Source: Natrarchaeobius oligotrophus (GTDB taxonomy: Archaea > Halobacteriota > Halobacteria > Halobacteriales > Natrialbaceae). From it: a DNA stretch of 62,028 bases. Under the pieces are notes generated by a model. The model saw only the letters and a list, made by a program, of their open reading frames with translations. It was not told where the DNA came from and did no database searches. The DNA lies in the NCBI RefSeq assembly GCF_003841465.1, contig NZ_REFZ01000019.1, positions 1 through 62,028 on the forward strand. Reading direction: 5' to 3'. Shown here piece after piece: positions 43,481 through 51,387 of the stretch. The translations under genes were made by a program, and so were the position numbers. Positions within the stretch are counted from its first letter, which is position 1. Every line of letters begins with the position of its first letter.

Positions 43481-44653
43481 TTACGCGTCGGATCCACCGC
43501 CGAGAACGTCCCGCCCCGCCTCGAGGACGATCTCGAGTCCCGCGACCGCGTCCTCGAGATCGACGTGCTCGTCGTACGTGTGCGCCTGAGCGAGGTCACC
43601 CGGTCCCCACGTAATGGCCTGCATTTCCGCGTCGTTCACGAAATTCCGGACGTCGGTGGAGGCTTCGATACCCCACGGATCCGTCGGCGCGTCGGCGATC
43701 GCCTCGGAGTGCTCCCGGAAAATGGCAGCTAACGGACTATCCGGATCGATCGCCGCCGATTCGTACGTTCGGGTCCGTTCCCACGCCGTTTCGATGCCGT
43801 GTCTCGCTTCGACGTCGACCAGCAGTTCGTCGATCTCCCGATCGATTTGTTCGACGGTTTCGTCCGGAAGAAACCGCCGATCGACCGTGATCGTGGCAGC
43901 TTCCGGAACGACGTTCTCTTTCGTTCCGGCTTCGAGTCCCGTCACCGTCGCGTACGCCTGGCCGACTAGCTCGTCGGTCCGTTCCCTGATAGCGTCGTCG
44001 TACTCGACGAGCGCATCGAGAACGGGCCGTGATCGAACGATCGCGTTCTTCCCTTGATCCGGCCGACTCGCGTGGGACGGTTCTCCGTCGACGCGAATCT
44101 CGTACCACGCGAGTCCCTTCTCGCTCGTCGCGGTTCGGAACCCGGTCGGCTCCAGGACGACGCCGTAGTTCCCGTCGTATCCGCGCTCTAGCAGCGTTTT
44201 CGTTCCCGGTTCGGCCGTTTCTTCCCCGATAGCAGCGTGGAAGACGATCGATCCCGAGAGATCGCCCGATTCGATCTCGTCGGCAAACTGCGCCGTCGCG
44301 AGCATTCCGATCGCGACGCCCGTTTTCATATCGGCGCTCCCACGACCGTACAGCCGGCCCTCCTCGATCGTCGGCACGTACGGATCGTGGTCCCACTGCT
44401 CGCGATCCCCGGCGGGGACGACGTCGATGTGTCCGTTCAGGATGAGTTCCGGAGAGCCCTCGCCAACTCCGACGCCGACCTGGGGTCGATCGGGATCGGG
44501 TTCGAAGACCAGTTTCGCGCCGATATCACGTTCGGCGAACCAGCCTCGAATGTACTCCGCACATTCGCGCTCGTTTCCGGGCGGGTTCTCCGTTTCGATC
44601 GAAACCAGGTCGGTAACGAGCGCCTCCAATTCCGTCCGCCTATTCTCCGTCAT
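43481..44653 (-). CDS. ArgE/DapE-type M20 deacylase
   Basis: This 390-residue zinc hydrolase removes an acyl group from an N-acyl amino acid or peptide. Metal ligands are in LILNGHIDVVPAGD and LYGRGSADMKTG; the general base lies in HAAIGEETAEPGTK; EPTGFR follows; the dimerisation domain (residues 180-290) includes GEPSHASRPDQGKNAI. The C-terminal metal histidine is in AQAHTYDEHVDLED. It is the last gene of a minus-strand catabolic cluster, 51 bases after the carbamoylase gene. The exact substrate is unknown; ArgE, DapE and related names only indicate the fold. Confidence 0.87.
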   Translation of the reverse strand: MTENRRTELEALVTDLVSIETENPPGNERECAEYIRGWFAERDIGAKLVFEPDPDRPQVGVGVGEGSPELILNGHIDVVPAGDREQWDHDPYVPTIEEGRLYGRGSADMKTGVAIGMLATAQFADEIESGDLSGSIVFHAAIGEETAEPGTKTLLERGYDGNYGVVLEPTGFRTATSEKGLAWYEIRVDGEPSHASRPDQGKNAIVRSRPVLDALVEYDDAIRERTDELVGQAYATVTGLEAGTKENVVPEAATITVDRRFLPDETVEQIDREIDELLVDVEARHGIETAWERTRTYESAAIDPDSPLAAIFREHSEAIADAPTDPWGIEASTDVRNFVNDAEMQAITWGPGDLAQAHTYDEHVDLEDAVAGLEIVLEAGRDVLGGGSDA

Positions 44654-44704
44654 GCGTGGTCGTATTCCTTCGGTCGAACGTCGTCTCGGCGTTTACGAAC
44701 CCAC

Positions 44705-45955
44705 TCATCGATCGCTTCGAGCGACTCGGTCGGTCGCAAGCTGAAACGCCGCGTTCGCGAGCGTGTTTGCTGCCGCGTAGCAATCGTCCCAACTCGTATA
44801 CTCCTCTGGCGAATGGCTCTTTCCGCCCTCGCTGACCGCGAAGACCATACTCGCGTCCGTGACGGATGCGAGATGTGTCGCGTCGTGTCCAGCGCCGGAG
44901 ATCAACCGTTTGCTGTCGTACTCGAGTTCGTCGGCGGCCGACTGGACGGCGTCGATACACCGATCCGCGAACTCGACGCTCGGGGCCCGCATCGTCTCTT
45001 CGTACTCGAGGTCGACGCCTTCGCGTGAGGCAGCGTGCTCCGCCTCTCGGACGACCGTTTCGAACGCCCGCTCGACGACGGCGTCGTCGGGATCGCGGAA
45101 CCCCCACGTTATCCTCACCTCGCCGGGAATGACGTTCACCGAGTTCGGATCGACGTCGAGGTAGCCGACGGTCCCGACGGTCCGTTCGCCGAGCGTTCCC
45201 GGAATCCGTCGGACCTGCGTGATGACGTCAGCGGCCGCGACGAGCGCGTCGCTTCGGTGATTCATCGGCGTCGGTCCGGAGTGATCCGCCTCCCCCGTGA
45301 ACGTCACTTCACCCCACGTGAATCCGACGATACCGGTGACGACGCCGACGTCAGCCTCCGCCGTCTCGAGCGACGGGCCCTGTTCGACGTGCAACTCGAG
45401 ATACGCTTCGTACTCTTTCTGGGGGCTTGCGGGAGCCCCGCCTTTGTACCCGATCCGCTCGAGTTCGTCCGCAACCGTCTCGCCGTCGGCATCGGCTTTT
45501 TCGTACTCGTCAGCGATATCGTGCGCTCCCGCCCAGACCCCGCTTCCTTGCATCGCCGGCTGGAACCGTGATCCCTCCTCGTTCGTCCAGTTGACGATCT
45601 CGATCGGATGGTTCGGCGTGATAGCACGCTCGTCGAGCGTCAAAACGAACTCGAGCGCGGCCACGATGCCGAGCGCACCATCGTATTGTCCCCCATTGGG
45701 CTGTGAATCGAGATGTGAACCGAGCAGTACCGTCGAAGCGTTCGGATCGCTTCCTTCGAGCCGCCCGAACGTATTCCCGAACTCGTCGATGCGAACGTCG
45801 AGTCCGGCGACGTCCAGTTTCTCGAGAAACCAATCTCGGACCTCTCGGTCAGCGTCGGACAACGCGAGACGATCCAATCCACCGTCTTCGGTCGCACCGA
45901 TCGCTGCCTGCTCTCGCATCAGGCGAACGAGTCGTTCACGATCTATCTCGATCAT
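44705..45955 (-). CDS. Zn-dependent amidase of the hydantoinase/carbamoylase family (M20)
   Basis: This 416-residue enzyme's signatures are LLGSHLDSQPNGGQYDGALG, NWTNEEGSRFQPAMQGSGVWAG, LELHVEQGPSLE, FTGEADHSGPTPMNHRSDAL and AGHDATHLA. These identify the family that includes N-carbamoyl-L-amino-acid hydrolase, beta-ureidopropionase and allantoate amidohydrolase, which cleave ureido or amide groups. With the nitrilase-type enzyme and the symporter it suggests degradation of a nitrogen-rich imported compound. The palindrome at 45975-45991 overlaps its probable promoter. Confidence 0.88.
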   Translation of the reverse strand: MIEIDRERLVRLMREQAAIGATEDGGLDRLALSDADREVRDWFLEKLDVAGLDVRIDEFGNTFGRLEGSDPNASTVLLGSHLDSQPNGGQYDGALGIVAALEFVLTLDERAITPNHPIEIVNWTNEEGSRFQPAMQGSGVWAGAHDIADEYEKADADGETVADELERIGYKGGAPASPQKEYEAYLELHVEQGPSLETAEADVGVVTGIVGFTWGEVTFTGEADHSGPTPMNHRSDALVAAADVITQVRRIPGTLGERTVGTVGYLDVDPNSVNVIPGEVRITWGFRDPDDAVVERAFETVVREAEHAASREGVDLEYEETMRAPSVEFADRCIDAVQSAADELEYDSKRLISGAGHDATHLASVTDASMVFAVSEGGKSHSPEEYTSWDDCYAAANTLANAAFQLATDRVARSDR

Positions 45956-45974
45956 GTTGGATACCGTCTTTCAA

Positions 45975-45991
45975 CAGTATTAAAAATACTG
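45975..45991. promoter_or_regulatory. Hyphenated palindrome CAGTATT-AAA-AATACTG, candidate operator
   Basis: The two 7-base arms pair perfectly around a 3-base spacer. It lies 20-36 bases upstream of the carbamoylase ATG and contains the most TATA-like sequence available there, so a bound protein would compete with TBP. A repressor site is a reasonable inference; the regulator is not obvious in the window. Confidence 0.5.
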
Positions 45992-46183
45992 CAGATATAT
46001 TGGATCTGAGTTCTGCATTTCTACTGTACTATAGATCTGAGTTAAGAGCTATTCCGTCGTCAGTGACGAACTGCCGTCCCGCCCGACCGCTTGCCGATCG
46101 ACCGACCGAGACCGTCTATCGGCGCGTCCAGTAGCGTTCGGCGGGATGACTCCGACGGTACTTCGTGGCGGTCGCCGATTCCG

Positions 46184-47128
46184 TTAAAACGGATGCGGCG
46201 TATCGTCGTATCCCAGCAATTCGTCGTAAAGGTCGGTTCGTCTGTCGCGAGGCACGACGTTCAGCTCGTTCCAGTTTTTCTCCGTCCGCGAAGCCATCAA
46301 ATTACAGTCTTTAGCGATCAGTATCTCCTCATCTTCCTGGCTAGCCGGTCCAGCAACCGATCTTCCGGTCGGGTCGACGATAATGCTCTTTCCGAGAAAC
46401 GGTTGGTCGCGCTCTACGCCGATTCGATCGGCACACGCGAACCAAACCGTATTCACGTGCGCGTTCGAAATGGCGAGATGATTCGCACGAGCGAGTTCGT
46501 TTCGTTCTAGCGTAGCGGACTGTTCGTCGGCCGTAATGGGGACCCAATTCGTCGGCTCCGCGACGATATCGACCCCTTTTTGGGCCTGGATTCGCGTAAT
46601 CTCCGGGAACCACTGATCGTAGCAGACTTGCATTCCGATCCGTCCGATCTTCGTATCGAACACTTCGATCTCGTCGCCGGATTCGAACCAGAGCTTTTCT
46701 TCGTTCCAGAGATGGAGCTTCCGATGCGTTCCGACGTATCCGTCAGGGCCGAGTAGCACTGCCGAATTATAGAGTACGCCATCGTCCACTTCGGCGTATC
46801 CGCCGACGATGTAGATCTCCTCCTCTTCGGCGATTTCTATCCACCGTCGAGCCGTTTCGCCGGACGGAATCGGTTCCGCCGACGAATATGCTTCGCCACG
46901 AGAATTGAAAACGTACCCGGAGTTCGCCAATTCAGGTAAGACGATGAAGTCCCCTCCCCGATCGACGGCATCCCGAATACGTTCACAGGATCGATCTCTA
47001 TTCCGTTCTACGTCACCGACTACTGGTTCGAATTGAATGCAGGCAATAGTCACCGTCGACTCTCGTCCAGAAACTCTCTCATCTATAGTTTGGCTGCCGA
47101 TATCTTTAGTGACCTCTCTGGATGTCAT
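46184..47128 (-). CDS. Carbon-nitrogen hydrolase (nitrilase superfamily)
   Basis: This 314-residue amidase has the Glu-Lys-Cys triad in FIVLPELANSGYVF (Glu), GTHRKLHLWNEEKLWF (Lys) and IGMQVCYDQWFPEITRIQA (Cys). It most resembles N-carbamoyl-type amidohydrolases and omega-amidases. Together with the M20 carbamoylase next to it, it may act on an N-carbamoyl or amide intermediate. The first 24 residues (MTSREVTKDIGSQTIDERVS) precede the conserved core, so a later start is possible. A TATA-like ACATATTTG near 47156 supports the ATG at 47128. Confidence 0.88.
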   Translation of the reverse strand: MTSREVTKDIGSQTIDERVSGRESTVTIACIQFEPVVGDVERNRDRSCERIRDAVDRGGDFIVLPELANSGYVFNSRGEAYSSAEPIPSGETARRWIEIAEEEEIYIVGGYAEVDDGVLYNSAVLLGPDGYVGTHRKLHLWNEEKLWFESGDEIEVFDTKIGRIGMQVCYDQWFPEITRIQAQKGVDIVAEPTNWVPITADEQSATLERNELARANHLAISNAHVNTVWFACADRIGVERDQPFLGKSIIVDPTGRSVAGPASQEDEEILIAKDCNLMASRTEKNWNELNVVPRDRRTDLYDELLGYDDTPHPF

Positions 47129-47274
47129 ACACTATCATTTCACGTCCCTCTCCAAATATGTATCGACACTCCATATTTTTGATACGCAACGTTAGCGCCC
47201 ATTCACCACTGTATCGGCACCTCGATCCATTTCTGGACCGCTTGAAGAAATCCCTCCGTGAAGGGGCGTATCGA

Positions 47275-47397
47275 TTACCAGATTTCCTTTCGCTTGAACT
47301 CTATTATAGTGTAGCAGATAATTATGGTACTGACGAGCGCTGCACCCGTAATTCCCAGTCCGACGATGAACACGAACAGCTCTTGGCTCGCTTGCAT
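47275..47397 (-). CDS. Symporter-associated one-helix microprotein (downstream)
   Basis: This 40-residue protein (MQASQELFVFIVGLGITGAA, LVSTIIICYTIIEFKRKEIW) is a single hydrophobic helix with a basic C-terminal end, predicting an N-out, C-in membrane protein. Its ATG overlaps the symporter stop by one base (TAATG), so it is translationally coupled. Small one-helix accessory proteins are known beside SSS-family symporters in bacteria and may stabilise or modulate the carrier. The frame is the only one here with a coherent membrane-protein pattern. Confidence 0.75.
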   Translation of the reverse strand: MQASQELFVFIVGLGITGAALVSTIIICYTIIEFKRKEIW

Positions 47398-48830
47398 TAG
47401 TCACTCACCTCCTCGTAGCGCGTGCCGGCGTCGTGGAGTTGCCGCCAATCGAACGTGGACGGCTGGAGGAGCGATCCGACGAACGTGACGATGAACGAAA
47501 TCCAGCCGCTCGCCACGATCCCCTGAAGATCGCCGATAGTGAAGTAGACCGCGTAGCCGACGACCGTCGCGGAGATCACTGCCGCGAAAACGACATCCGG
47601 ATTCGTTTTCTCCCACCAGAGACCGAGCACGATGGGGAACACGAAGGCAGCATTGATCACGCCCAGGAAGATCAGCATTTCGAGCATAGTGAGTATTTGT
47701 GGAAGGCTAAACAATAACCCCGCGAGCCCGACCACGATGGTCAAATATTTTCCGTACTGAAGCAGTTCGTTATCGGACGGACGGTCGTCTTTGACTCGCG
47801 GAACGAGATCGTTCATCAACAACGTCGCTAACGCGTTGATACTGGCAGCCGTCGTAGACGCAAGCGCCGTCCACACGGCTACCAAAAAGAGCCAGCCGGC
47901 AGCGTCTCCGCCGTAGATCTGTGCAACCAGCGGCGCTACCTGGTTCGGGTGTACGGGCTCTTCACCGAACCCGATAGCGACGAACGCCAGACTCGCGACC
48001 GCAAGCGGGACGAGCATCCATCCGATGCCGCTCAACAGAAACGTCTTCACGACGTCCTCGCGACGGATCGCATAGGCACGCTGCCAAAACGTGTTATCCA
48101 TAAACACTTCACCGATCAAGAACACCGCCCCCGCAAACATGAACAGGAGAGCCGTTTCGTTCAATAGATCGAGCCGTTCGGGTGCCAACTCGGCCATTCC
48201 GTTGTAGGTTGGCGCGAAGCCGACGTTGAAATAGACGAGTGGGGGAATAACGATCGCAACGACGAGGATCAACAGAACCTGGAAATACGCAACGCCAGCA
48301 ACGCTTCGAAATCCACCGTAGTACGAGTACGCAATCACCACGCCGAACGTCAGCATAACCGACAGATAGTACGGAATATCGAACACTTGCTCGAGGAGAA
48401 CGCCGCCCCCGATTCCTTGAGTGACGATCAGCCCGATTACGTACACGATGAGAAGCGAGATAAACAGGTAGTAGTTCTTCGAGTCGAATCTCCGACCGTA
48501 ATAGTCGCCGACGGTCTTTCCGTGGGGAATTACTTGATGTATCCGTTTCGAAAAGAGTCCGAAAATGACGACGGCGATTCCGCCGCCGAATCCGTAGGCG
48601 AGTGCGCCCGTGATCCCCCAGTTAAATGCGCTCTCCGGTGCCGCTAACATCGTATTGCCGGTAATCCAGAACGCGAGCAAGGAAGTCATGCCGAATGCGA
48701 CGCCGAGTTTTCCACTACCGACGATATACTCATCGGCGGCAGAAACCTTTCTGGAGAAGTACAATCCAGCCAGTATAAAAAGGACACCGAGAACGACGAC
48801 GATCCCGATATTAATCCACGGGAGGCTCAT
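47397..48830 (-). CDS. Sodium:solute symporter (SSS family)
   Basis: This 477-residue carrier has 12-13 membrane helices and the LeuT-like SSS fold. Visible are FSRKVSAADEYIVGSGKLG after the first helix, SLLAFWITGNTMLAAPESAF, GKTVGDYYGRRFDSKNYYL, VIAYSYYGGFRSVAGVAYFQ and ALASTTAASINALATLLMND. The last of these is the sodium-site helix. It imports an organic solute with sodium. Its start overlaps the stop of the upstream microprotein (ATGA) and its stop overlaps the start of the downstream one (TAATG). The neighbouring amidases suggest an N-carbamoyl, ureido or amide substrate; this is inference. Confidence 0.88.
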   Translation of the reverse strand: MSLPWINIGIVVVLGVLFILAGLYFSRKVSAADEYIVGSGKLGVAFGMTSLLAFWITGNTMLAAPESAFNWGITGALAYGFGGGIAVVIFGLFSKRIHQVIPHGKTVGDYYGRRFDSKNYYLFISLLIVYVIGLIVTQGIGGGVLLEQVFDIPYYLSVMLTFGVVIAYSYYGGFRSVAGVAYFQVLLILVVAIVIPPLVYFNVGFAPTYNGMAELAPERLDLLNETALLFMFAGAVFLIGEVFMDNTFWQRAYAIRREDVVKTFLLSGIGWMLVPLAVASLAFVAIGFGEEPVHPNQVAPLVAQIYGGDAAGWLFLVAVWTALASTTAASINALATLLMNDLVPRVKDDRPSDNELLQYGKYLTIVVGLAGLLFSLPQILTMLEMLIFLGVINAAFVFPIVLGLWWEKTNPDVVFAAVISATVVGYAVYFTIGDLQGIVASGWISFIVTFVGSLLQPSTFDWRQLHDAGTRYEEVSD

Positions 48831-48964
48831 ATTTCGCCCCGTTCCTCTGGTGTGTCACTAACCGGTTCTCTGGTACCGTACACACCAAAGAACGGTGCCA
48901 CGACCAATATCGTGAGGATCGCTAACAGTACGAGCGCCGCGTACGTCCATAGCATGAGCGACAT
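48827..48964 (-). CDS. Symporter-associated one-helix microprotein (upstream)
   Basis: This 45-residue protein starts MSLMLWTYAALVLLAILTI and ends with a polar tail YGTREPVSDTPEERGEI, giving one membrane helix and a short acidic cytoplasmic tail. Its TGA overlaps the symporter ATG as ATGA. A TATA element (AATTATAAG in the gene's direction, 48991-48998) lies about 30 bases before the ATG, making this the leaderless first gene of the operon. It has no sequence resemblance to the downstream microprotein. Confidence 0.72.
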   Translation of the reverse strand: MSLMLWTYAALVLLAILTILVVAPFFGVYGTREPVSDTPEERGEI

Positions 48965-49267
48965 GGTCACTAGTGACATAATACTCCGACTTATAATTTC
49001 CGGGTATGAGGGAGTTTAGTCGAATTACGTGGATCTAAGGCCGCATTATCGGGAACAAATTCTCCTGTAGTACATATCTTTGAAAGGAGTCCAGTATCGG
49101 TTTAGCACGAGCCTCTCGTGTCGCACGTAGTCGATCTCACTGCGTGGCGTTGATCGCGTGTTCGTGCGGTTCTCTCTCCCGGCGTTCGCAGTCGTTCACC
49201 TCGAAGCTGGAACGCTCTGAGAGACTGTGTGAGTTCATCGAGATTGAGACTACTGATCGGCAAGCCG
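48965..49267. other. AT-rich intergenic stretch upstream of the symporter operon
   Basis: It holds the operon promoter and palindrome near 48966-48998. Beyond that no convincing gene is visible; the 3' part enters the first 645-bp repeat at 49246. Confidence 0.5.
48966..48977. promoter_or_regulatory. Perfect palindrome GTCACTAGTGAC, candidate operator
   Basis: A 12-base perfect palindrome lies exactly between the TATA element (48991-48998) and the start codon (48964) of the symporter operon, over the predicted transcription start. A half-site-like GTCACTAA recurs inside the first gene. This position suits a repressor that blocks RNA polymerase. Confidence 0.5.
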
Positions 49268-49438
49268 TCATCGAATCTCGTCGATCACCTCCACCTCGAG
49301 CGACCCAGTTTCGATCACAACCCGATACCTCCGTACTCGAGGCGAACCGTGCCGTCGGCGTCGGACTCGAGCAGCGAGACGAGCACGTCGGGGCCGACAG
49401 GTTCGTCCAGCGGCGGGAATGAAATCCCGCGACGGCCC
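49268..49438 (-). pseudogene. HalOD1-like output domain remnant, copy A
   Basis: In minus-strand order, one frame reads ISFPPLDEPVGPDVLVSLL and then ESDADGTVRLEYGG before a stop. The continuation YRVVIETGSLEVEVIDEIR lies in another frame. Joined, they match the HalOD1 output domain pattern (PPL..vDPD.L..L......V.FEY.GY.V.V). No start codon of its own is evident; it follows the zinc-ribbon stop. The same frameshift is present in copy B, so it predates the duplication or the second frame is used some other way. Confidence 0.5.
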
Positions 49439-49615
49439 TCACGGGCCGCGACACGAACGAGTGCCCCAGCGCAGGCTCGAGGTCTCGCGATCGGGAACGA
49501 ATTCGACGATCGTCGTCTCGAATGCGGATTCGCAGTCGGGGCAGGCGATCGTGCCGTCTGTCTGCTCCGTTCGAACGTCGGTGCCACAGTCGCAGTGAAT
49601 GGTGAGTCGTGTCAT
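49439..49615 (-). CDS. Small zinc-ribbon protein, repeat copy A
   Basis: This 58-residue protein begins MTRLTIHCDCGTDVRTEQTD, followed by GTIACPDCESAFETTIVEF. The cysteines CDCG and CPDC form a rubredoxin-like zinc ribbon. The C-terminal RSCRGP stops just before the HalOD1-like remnant, suggesting that the two once formed one operon or protein. Copy B is nearly identical; most base differences are silent or lie in the last 10 codons, which suggests protein-level selection. A weak TATA-like element lies about 28 bases upstream. Confidence 0.65.
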   Translation of the reverse strand: MTRLTIHCDCGTDVRTEQTDGTIACPDCESAFETTIVEFVPDRETSSLRWGTRSCRGP

Positions 49616-49763
49616 GCGTAGCTCCGTCTCGAGATCCGACGTAACGGAGCACAACCCAGTTACAACCAGCACGCTGTGACACTGGCTCGGTGGGGCCGGG
49701 GCGTCAGACTGGTTCGGCGACACGTCGGCAGGTCTTTATTTCGCCGCCGACAATCGTGAGTTG

Positions 49764-49846
49764 CCTCCGCTACGCGGAGGTCGCAGTGAGCCGGAGTCCT
49801 TGCCACCAAGCAGAGTACTCCGGCTCTTTGCGCACTTTACGTGCGC
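49764..49846 (+). ncRNA. Three-hairpin RNA candidate, copy A
   Basis: A TATA element (CTTTATT, about 49734-49740) predicts a plus-strand transcript starting near 49763. Three perfect stems follow: CCTCCGC/GCGGAGG with a 3-base loop (49764-49780), GAGCCGGAGT/ACTCCGGCTC with a 19-base loop (49788-49826) and GCGCAC/GTGCGC with a 5-base loop (49830-49846). Copy B keeps all three stems while its middle loop sequence is different. No coding potential is seen. It could be a small regulatory RNA or a terminator/recombination structure. Confidence 0.55.
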
Positions 49847-49890
49847 GACTATACGTTATTCAACCAACGTAAAGAACGTTAGGATACTAA

Positions 49891-50287
49891 CCGTTGGTGT
49901 GCTGGGGTAATGGAGTCGATAGCGTTTCGAAGGACGCTCGAGTTCGCCTTTCTCGTCTCCGACGAGGCGACGTCGGTTACCCCTCGGCCGCGCCAACGGT
50001 GGGGCCTCGAGGGATTCCGTCGCCCACCCGCTCACCGGAGTTGGGATGGGGAAGAATCGTTCTGCTATCGTGGCAATGGGGAGTAGCCACGTCCTCCCCA
50101 GCCGATTCGCCCCCTCCGGTCGCTCATCCCTCGCGCAGGTTCGTCGAGCGGTCTCGTCGTCACTCGGCCGCTCGACGGCGCGCGCCACCGCTGGTCGGAG
50201 GAGCACAGTGGGACCGGTTTATCCTCACCCGTCGTATCGAAGTAGAGAGCCTACGTAGCGGTGTGAGTGCTGTTCTATGGCACCTTA
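49891..50287. other. Intergenic stretch, no gene seen
   Basis: Open frames on both strands are Arg/Pro-rich and unlike proteins. A TATA-like GGTTTATCC at about 50217-50225 points rightwards but no gene follows on that strand. It may be decayed mobile-element sequence. Confidence 0.4.
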
Positions 50288-50725
50288 CTAAACACCATCC
50301 TCGCGAAACCGAATCAAATCGACGTCGATCGGGAGCGTCTCGAAGTCGTCGTCGGCACCGGCGATCAGCGTCGCACCCGTCTCGTGGGCGAGTGCAACGC
50401 CGTGAGCGTCCGCAAACGAGATGTGTCCATCTGCTTTTACTTCGCCAGCAAGTCGCCAGTCAGCACGTTCGATCTGAATCCCCCACCGCTCGAGTGCACG
50501 GAGATCGCGATCGGCAGTTCGGAGTGAGGCCGTCGTCGGCTCGTCGTCGATACCCTCGAAGCGAGCAACGAGATAGAGTACTTCACCAGCGTTGGTTTCT
50601 GCCAGCAGTCCTTCGACGGCCCCGTCACGAACGTCTGCAAGATACTCTTCGACGACACTCCGACCCGGTTCGTCGTAAAGGTAGGCGATGATCGCTTCGG
50701 TGTCGAAGACGTACCGGTCGCTCAT
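50288..50725 (-). CDS. vapC: VapC-type PIN-domain toxin
   Basis: This 145-residue PIN nuclease starts YVFDTEAIIAYL (first catalytic Asp D8), with acidic positions in LLAETNAGEVLYLV and SFADAHGVALAHE and the final GADDDFETL. PIN toxins cut RNA, often tRNA or rRNA. Its start overlaps the stop of the AbrB-type antitoxin by four bases (ATGA), the standard VapBC order. It lies between two 645-bp direct repeats. Confidence 0.88.
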   Translation of the reverse strand: MSDRYVFDTEAIIAYLYDEPGRSVVEEYLADVRDGAVEGLLAETNAGEVLYLVARFEGIDDEPTTASLRTADRDLRALERWGIQIERADWRLAGEVKADGHISFADAHGVALAHETGATLIAGADDDFETLPIDVDLIRFREDGV

Positions 50726-51027
50726 TTATCCTCCGAGTCAGTCGGTCGGAGTCGGTCGGCACGGCCATCCTCACGCCGGCGTTCCTCGCGTTTCAGCTCG
50801 CGAACCCGATCGAGCACGTCGCCACGCTCGCGGTCAGTATCGGCGTGAATCCCGCCTAACTCTTCGAGCGACGGAATCGGTTCGACGACGATTCGCTCGT
50901 CTTCCTCGTACACGAACACCTCACCAGGGGTGTCGATCCCGAACTTCTCTCGGAGCGCCTTCGGGATCGTCGCCTGTCCCTTCTGCGAGACGCGTACGAC
51001 CTTTGGCTCTCGAGTATTACTCGACAT
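50722..51027 (-). CDS. vapB: AbrB/MazE-type antitoxin VapB
   Basis: This 101-residue protein has an N-terminal SpoVT/AbrB swapped-hairpin DNA-binding domain: VVRVSQKGQATIPKALREKFGI followed by GEVFVYEEDERIVVEPI. The C-terminal charged helix (RGDVLDRVRELKREERRRED) would wrap the toxin. The palindrome GTTGT-ACG-ACAAC at 51033-51045 lies between the TATA-like element and the ATG and is the likely autoregulatory site. Confidence 0.87.
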   Translation of the reverse strand: MSSNTREPKVVRVSQKGQATIPKALREKFGIDTPGEVFVYEEDERIVVEPIPSLEELGGIHADTDRERGDVLDRVRELKREERRREDGRADRLRPTDSEDK

Positions 51028-51032
51028 ATTAT

Positions 51033-51045
51033 GTTGTACGACAAC
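51033..51045. promoter_or_regulatory. Inverted repeat GTTGTACGACAAC, likely VapB operator
   Basis: Five-base arms around a 3-base centre lie 6-18 bases before the vapB start codon, downstream of the TATA-like CTCTATGTA. AbrB-type antitoxins usually repress their own promoters through such sites. Confidence 0.5.
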
Positions 51046-51216
51046 CTCTATGTACTACTAACTGACGGTGGGACGATGACAGATCCGTCTGATCGCGACC
51101 ATCCGGACGGTCAGTGATCAGTTCGGGAACGACTCGCATTTTCGCCGGATAGTCACAGAACGGACGTGCGAACAGCTCTATGACCCCTCACACCGAGACT
51201 ATCGATCGACAAGCCG

Positions 51217-51387
51217 TCATCGAACCTCGTCGATCACCTCCACCTCGAGCGACCCAGCTTCGATCACGAACCGATACCTCCGTACTCGAGGCGAACCGTG
51301 CCGTCGGCGTCGGACTCGAGCAGCGAGACGAACACGTCGGGGTCGACAGGTTCGTCCAGCGGCGGGAGTGTCGTCCCGCGACGGCCC
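51217..51387 (-). pseudogene. HalOD1-like output domain remnant, copy B
   Basis: One frame reads LPPLDEPVDPDVFVSLL and ESDADGTVRLEYGG, then stops; a second frame continues YRFVIEAGSLEVEVIDEVR. This copy is even closer to the HalOD1 pattern (LPPL..PVDPD). The frameshift is at the same point as in copy A. Confidence 0.5.

Larger units (their letters stand above)
49246..49890. repeat. 645-bp direct repeat, copy A
   Basis: Aligned by eye with 51195-51839 it is nearly collinear, with small indels, and about nine of ten bases match. It contains a frameshifted HalOD1-like remnant, a 58-codon zinc-ribbon gene and, divergently, a three-hairpin RNA candidate. I see no terminal inverted repeats or transposase. 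The two copies lie in the same orientation about 1.95 kb apart and bracket a VapBC module. Confidence 0.85.

Noticed and set aside
47192-47404. 70-residue minus-strand frame MTNASEPRAVRVHRRTG
   Set aside because: The neighbouring frame at 47275-47397 gives a clean membrane helix whose ATG overlaps the symporter stop; the longer frame has no such logic and starts inside the symporter region.
49764-49846. Ends of an IS200/IS605-type element
   Set aside because: Subterminal hairpins are suggestive, but no TnpA or TnpB fragment exists in or near either repeat and the structure lies inside, not at, the repeat boundary.
49856-50206. 116-residue minus-strand frame next to repeat A
   Set aside because: Its composition is Arg/Pro-rich without a domain, there is no promoter, and the frame runs into the repeat end.
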